Source: Duganella sp. CF517 (GTDB lineage Bacteria > Pseudomonadota > Gammaproteobacteria > Burkholderiales > Burkholderiaceae_D). From it: a DNA stretch of 64,000 nucleotides. The notes under the pieces are model-generated. The model had not been told where the DNA came from, made no database searches, and worked only from the letters and a program-made list of their open reading frames with translations. A program made the position numbers and the translations under genes. Positions 62,352-64,000 of the stretch are shown in pieces. The DNA lies in assembly GCF_900110275.1 (NCBI RefSeq), contig NZ_FODC01000004.1:682001-746000 (forward strand). Direction: 5' to 3'. Every line of letters begins with the position of its first letter. Positions within the stretch are counted from its first letter, which is position 1.

Positions 62352-62396
62352 TTGACACTGCCGGGTGTCTTCATTAATATCAATGCGTGTTGATAT
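62352..62396 (+). promoter_or_regulatory. TetR-regulated promoter of the Dabb/ligase operon (site 4 of 4)
   Basis: -35 TTGACA (62352-62357), 17 bp, -10 TAATAT (62375-62380), operator ATATCAATGCGTGTTGATAT (62377-62396). It is head-to-head with site 3, with 57 bp between the two -35 boxes. The gene starts 33 bp downstream of the operator. Confidence 0.88.
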
Positions 62397-62428
62397 TTAG
62401 CGCCAGCTGCGCAGGAGGAGAAAATTCG

Positions 62429-62716
62429 ATGGTTACCCACATTGTGATCTTCACGTGGATCGCCGAAGTGACGGCGGAACAGGTGGAAAACCTGCGGCAG
62501 GCGCTGAACAGCCTGGCCGTGGAATTTGCGGAGACCGTCACCATCAAGCACGGTCCGGACCTGCGCTTCCGGGACATCAATGGCAGTTACGCTTTAGTAG
62601 CAACATTTCCAGACCGGGCAGGCTGGGACGCATACCAAGCCGACCCGCGGCACAAAGCCGTGGTGCGCGACTTCGTCCTGCCGATCCAGGCTTCCCGCCT
62701 AACGGTGCAATTCTAA
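62429..62716 (+). CDS. Dabb (stress-responsive A/B barrel) domain protein
   Basis: A 95-residue single-domain protein: MVTHIVIFTWIAEVTAEQVENLRQALNSL opens the ferredoxin-like fold, and YALVATFPDRAGWDAYQADPRHKAVV is the classic Dabb middle. Dabb proteins act as dimers and include polyketide cyclases and unassigned catabolic proteins. AGGAGGAG lies 8 bp ahead of the ATG, a very strong site. It directly precedes the acyl-CoA ligase. A role in cyclising, opening or carrying a pathway intermediate is conceivable but unproven. Confidence 0.88.
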   Translation: MVTHIVIFTWIAEVTAEQVENLRQALNSLAVEFAETVTIKHGPDLRFRDINGSYALVATFPDRAGWDAYQADPRHKAVVRDFVLPIQASRLTVQF

Positions 62717-62718
62717 AC

Positions 62719-64000
62719 ATGCAGAACATACCTATAATGAGACACGACACTCCCCCCATCAGCAGCAATCAAGAGAACGACAATGTCTTCGCCCTGTTCG
62801 AAGCGGCGGCGGCGGCCCACCCGGAGCGCGCCTTCCTGGTCGTCGAGGGCAGGGTGCTGCTCACCTACGGCGCCCTGTTGAGCGAGACGGCGCGTGCGGC
62901 CGCCTGGCTGCGCTCGGTCGGCGTCGAGCCGGGCGAGCGCGCGCTGGTGCAGGTGCACAAATCGCCGGCGGCGGTGGTGCTGTACCTGGCGTGCCTGCGC
63001 GCCGGCGTGGTGTTCATTCCGCTCAACACCGCATATCAGGAGGGCGAACTGGCGTATTTCCTGTCGGACGCCGAACCGGCCCTGCTGGCGGCGAGCCCCG
63101 GCTTGCCGGCCGCGACGGTCGCCTTCGGCGGTACGCGCGCGGTCATTGCCGGCGGCCTCGAGGCGGCGCCGTGGGCGGCGGTCGAGGAGCAGCTGCCCAC
63201 CGTCCAGAGCGCGTCCGGCGCGCCGGCCGCCATCCTGTACACCTCGGGCACCACCGGGCGCTCCAAGGGCGCGGTGCTCACGCACGGCAACCTGTCGTCC
63301 AACGCCAAGGTGCTGGGCCAGGCCTGGCGCTGGCGCGATGACGACGTGCTGCTGCACGCATTGCCGATCTTCCACGCGCACGGGCTGTTCGTGGCGCTGC
63401 ACTGCGCGCTGCTGCACGCCTCGCCGATGCTGTTCCACGAGCGCTTCGACGCGGCGGCGGTGCTCCGCGATTTGCCGGGCGCGACGGTGTTCATGGGCGT
63501 GCCGACCTTTTACACGCGCCTGCTGGCCGAGCCGTCGTTCGGCGCCGACCTGTGCCGCCACATCCGGGTGTTCATCAGCGGTTCGGCGCCGCTGCTCGAC
63601 GCCACCTTCGAGGAATTCAAGGGCCGCACCGGCCATACCATCCTGGAGCGCTACGGCATGACCGAGGCGCTGATGGTGACGTCGAACCCGTACGACGGCG
63701 AGCGCATCGCCGGCAGCGTCGGGCCGGCCCTGCCCGGCGTGTCGGTGCGGGTGGTGGCCGAGGGCGGCGTCCCGGCGGCGGCGGGCGAGCCGGGCGTGCT
63801 GGAAATCAAGGGGCCGAACCTGTTCGCCGGCTACTGGCGCAATCCGGAGAAGACCGCGCAGGACCACACGGCCGACGGCTTCTTCATCACCGGCGACATC
63901 GCCACCCAGGACGCGGCGGGCGTGGTCCGCATCGTCGGCCGCTCCAAGGACTTGATCATCTCCGGCGGCTACAACGTCTATCCCAAGGAAATCGAGCTGG
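62719..64000 (+). CDS. Malonyl-CoA synthetase-like acyl-CoA ligase (MatB-like), 3' truncated
   Basis: The first 427 residues of an ANL-superfamily acyl-CoA ligase, still open at the end of the window. Key motifs are the P-loop AILYTSGTTGRSKGAVLTHGNLSSN near residue 170, HALPIFHAHGLFVALHCALLHAS as in malonyl-CoA synthetases, ERYGMTEALMVTSNPY, and FFITGDIA...VGRSKDLIISGGYNVYPKEIE. MatB enzymes activate malonate and often methylmalonate. It starts 2 bp after the Dabb stop codon; ATGs at 62719 and 62737 are both possible and neither has a good ribosome-binding site, so translational coupling is likely. With the mutase at 58770 it could feed methylmalonate into succinyl-CoA. Confidence 0.85.
   Translation, partial: MQNIPIMRHDTPPISSNQENDNVFALFEAAAAAHPERAFLVVEGRVLLTYGALLSETARAAAWLRSVGVEPGERALVQVHKSPAAVVLYLACLRAGVVFIPLNTAYQEGELAYFLSDAEPALLAASPGLPAATVAFGGTRAVIAGGLEAAPWAAVEEQLPTVQSASGAPAAILYTSGTTGRSKGAVLTHGNLSSNAKVLGQAWRWRDDDVLLHALPIFHAHGLFVALHCALLHASPMLFHERFDAAAVLRDLPGATVFMGVPTFYTRLLAEPSFGADLCRHIRVFISGSAPLLDATFEEFKGRTGHTILERYGMTEALMVTSNPYDGERIAGSVGPALPGVSVRVVAEGGVPAAAGEPGVLEIKGPNLFAGYWRNPEKTAQDHTADGFFITGDIATQDAAGVVRIVGRSKDLIISGGYNVYPKEIEL

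Overview
The window is high-GC DNA (roughly two thirds G+C by eye) with tightly packed genes, several large TonB-dependent receptors, chemoreceptors and many carbohydrate-active enzymes. This gene content looks like a betaproteobacterium of the Oxalobacteraceae (Massilia/Duganella type). That assignment is inference; there is no rRNA in the window to confirm it. I see no tRNA, insertion sequence, phage gene or CRISPR array. Both ends cut genes: the start holds the C-terminus of a TonB-dependent receptor and the end truncates a malonyl-CoA-synthetase-like ligase.

Layout. (1) 1-5.2 kb: alpha-glucan utilisation (TonB receptor, GH97 alpha-glucosidase, GH87-like lipoprotein). (2) 5.4-12.3 kb: two CocE-type serine hydrolases, an AraC-family activator and an aromatic-acid-type MFS importer. 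(3) 12.4-14.3 kb: a TetX-like flavoprotein divergent from its own TetR-type regulator. (4) 14.3-21.3 kb: a tandem duplication of a porin / small phosphate-binding-like protein / chemoreceptor cassette. (5) 21.6-30.1 kb: cellulose and beta-glucoside utilisation (GH3, sugar MFS, TonB receptor, CBM2-GH6 cellulase) with shared LacI-type palindromes. (6) 30.2-38.5 kb: a QseB/QseC-type two-component system with two paralogous solute-binding proteins, a GH13 / flavin-halogenase / RpiR operon, and a MarR regulator. (7) 38.6-43.5 kb: a giant kinase-ATPase-GAF-GGDEF signalling protein. (8) 43.7-64 kb: a large catabolic island.

The most interesting part is the catabolic island and the two regulatory circuits that can be read in the DNA. 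A TetR-family gene at 43.8 kb has the palindrome ATATCAA-N6-TTGATAT in its own promoter. The same palindrome recurs, overlapping or abutting the -10 box of TTGACA-N17-TAATAT promoters, in front of three further operons: (a) a small leader ORF, an MhpA-like FAD monooxygenase, a flavin-reductase/nitroreductase fusion and a cupin; (b) on the minus strand, an acyl-CoA-dehydrogenase-fold monooxygenase, methylmalonyl-CoA mutase, MeaB and a DUF3500 protein; (c) a Dabb-domain protein and a MatB-like acyl-CoA ligase. Separately, three promoters at 5.4, 10.9 and 44.5 kb share an upstream block with identical -35 to -10 spacing. They drive the CocE hydrolases, the MFS importer and the DUF1302/DUF1329/YCF48/MMPL envelope operon. 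The AraC-family gene at 9.75 kb is the natural candidate activator.

Taken together, I infer a two-tier system: ester cleavage and transport under AraC-type activation, and oxidative breakdown under TetR-type repression, with carbon leaving as malonyl-CoA or methylmalonyl-CoA and then succinyl-CoA. The substrate is not identifiable from sequence alone.
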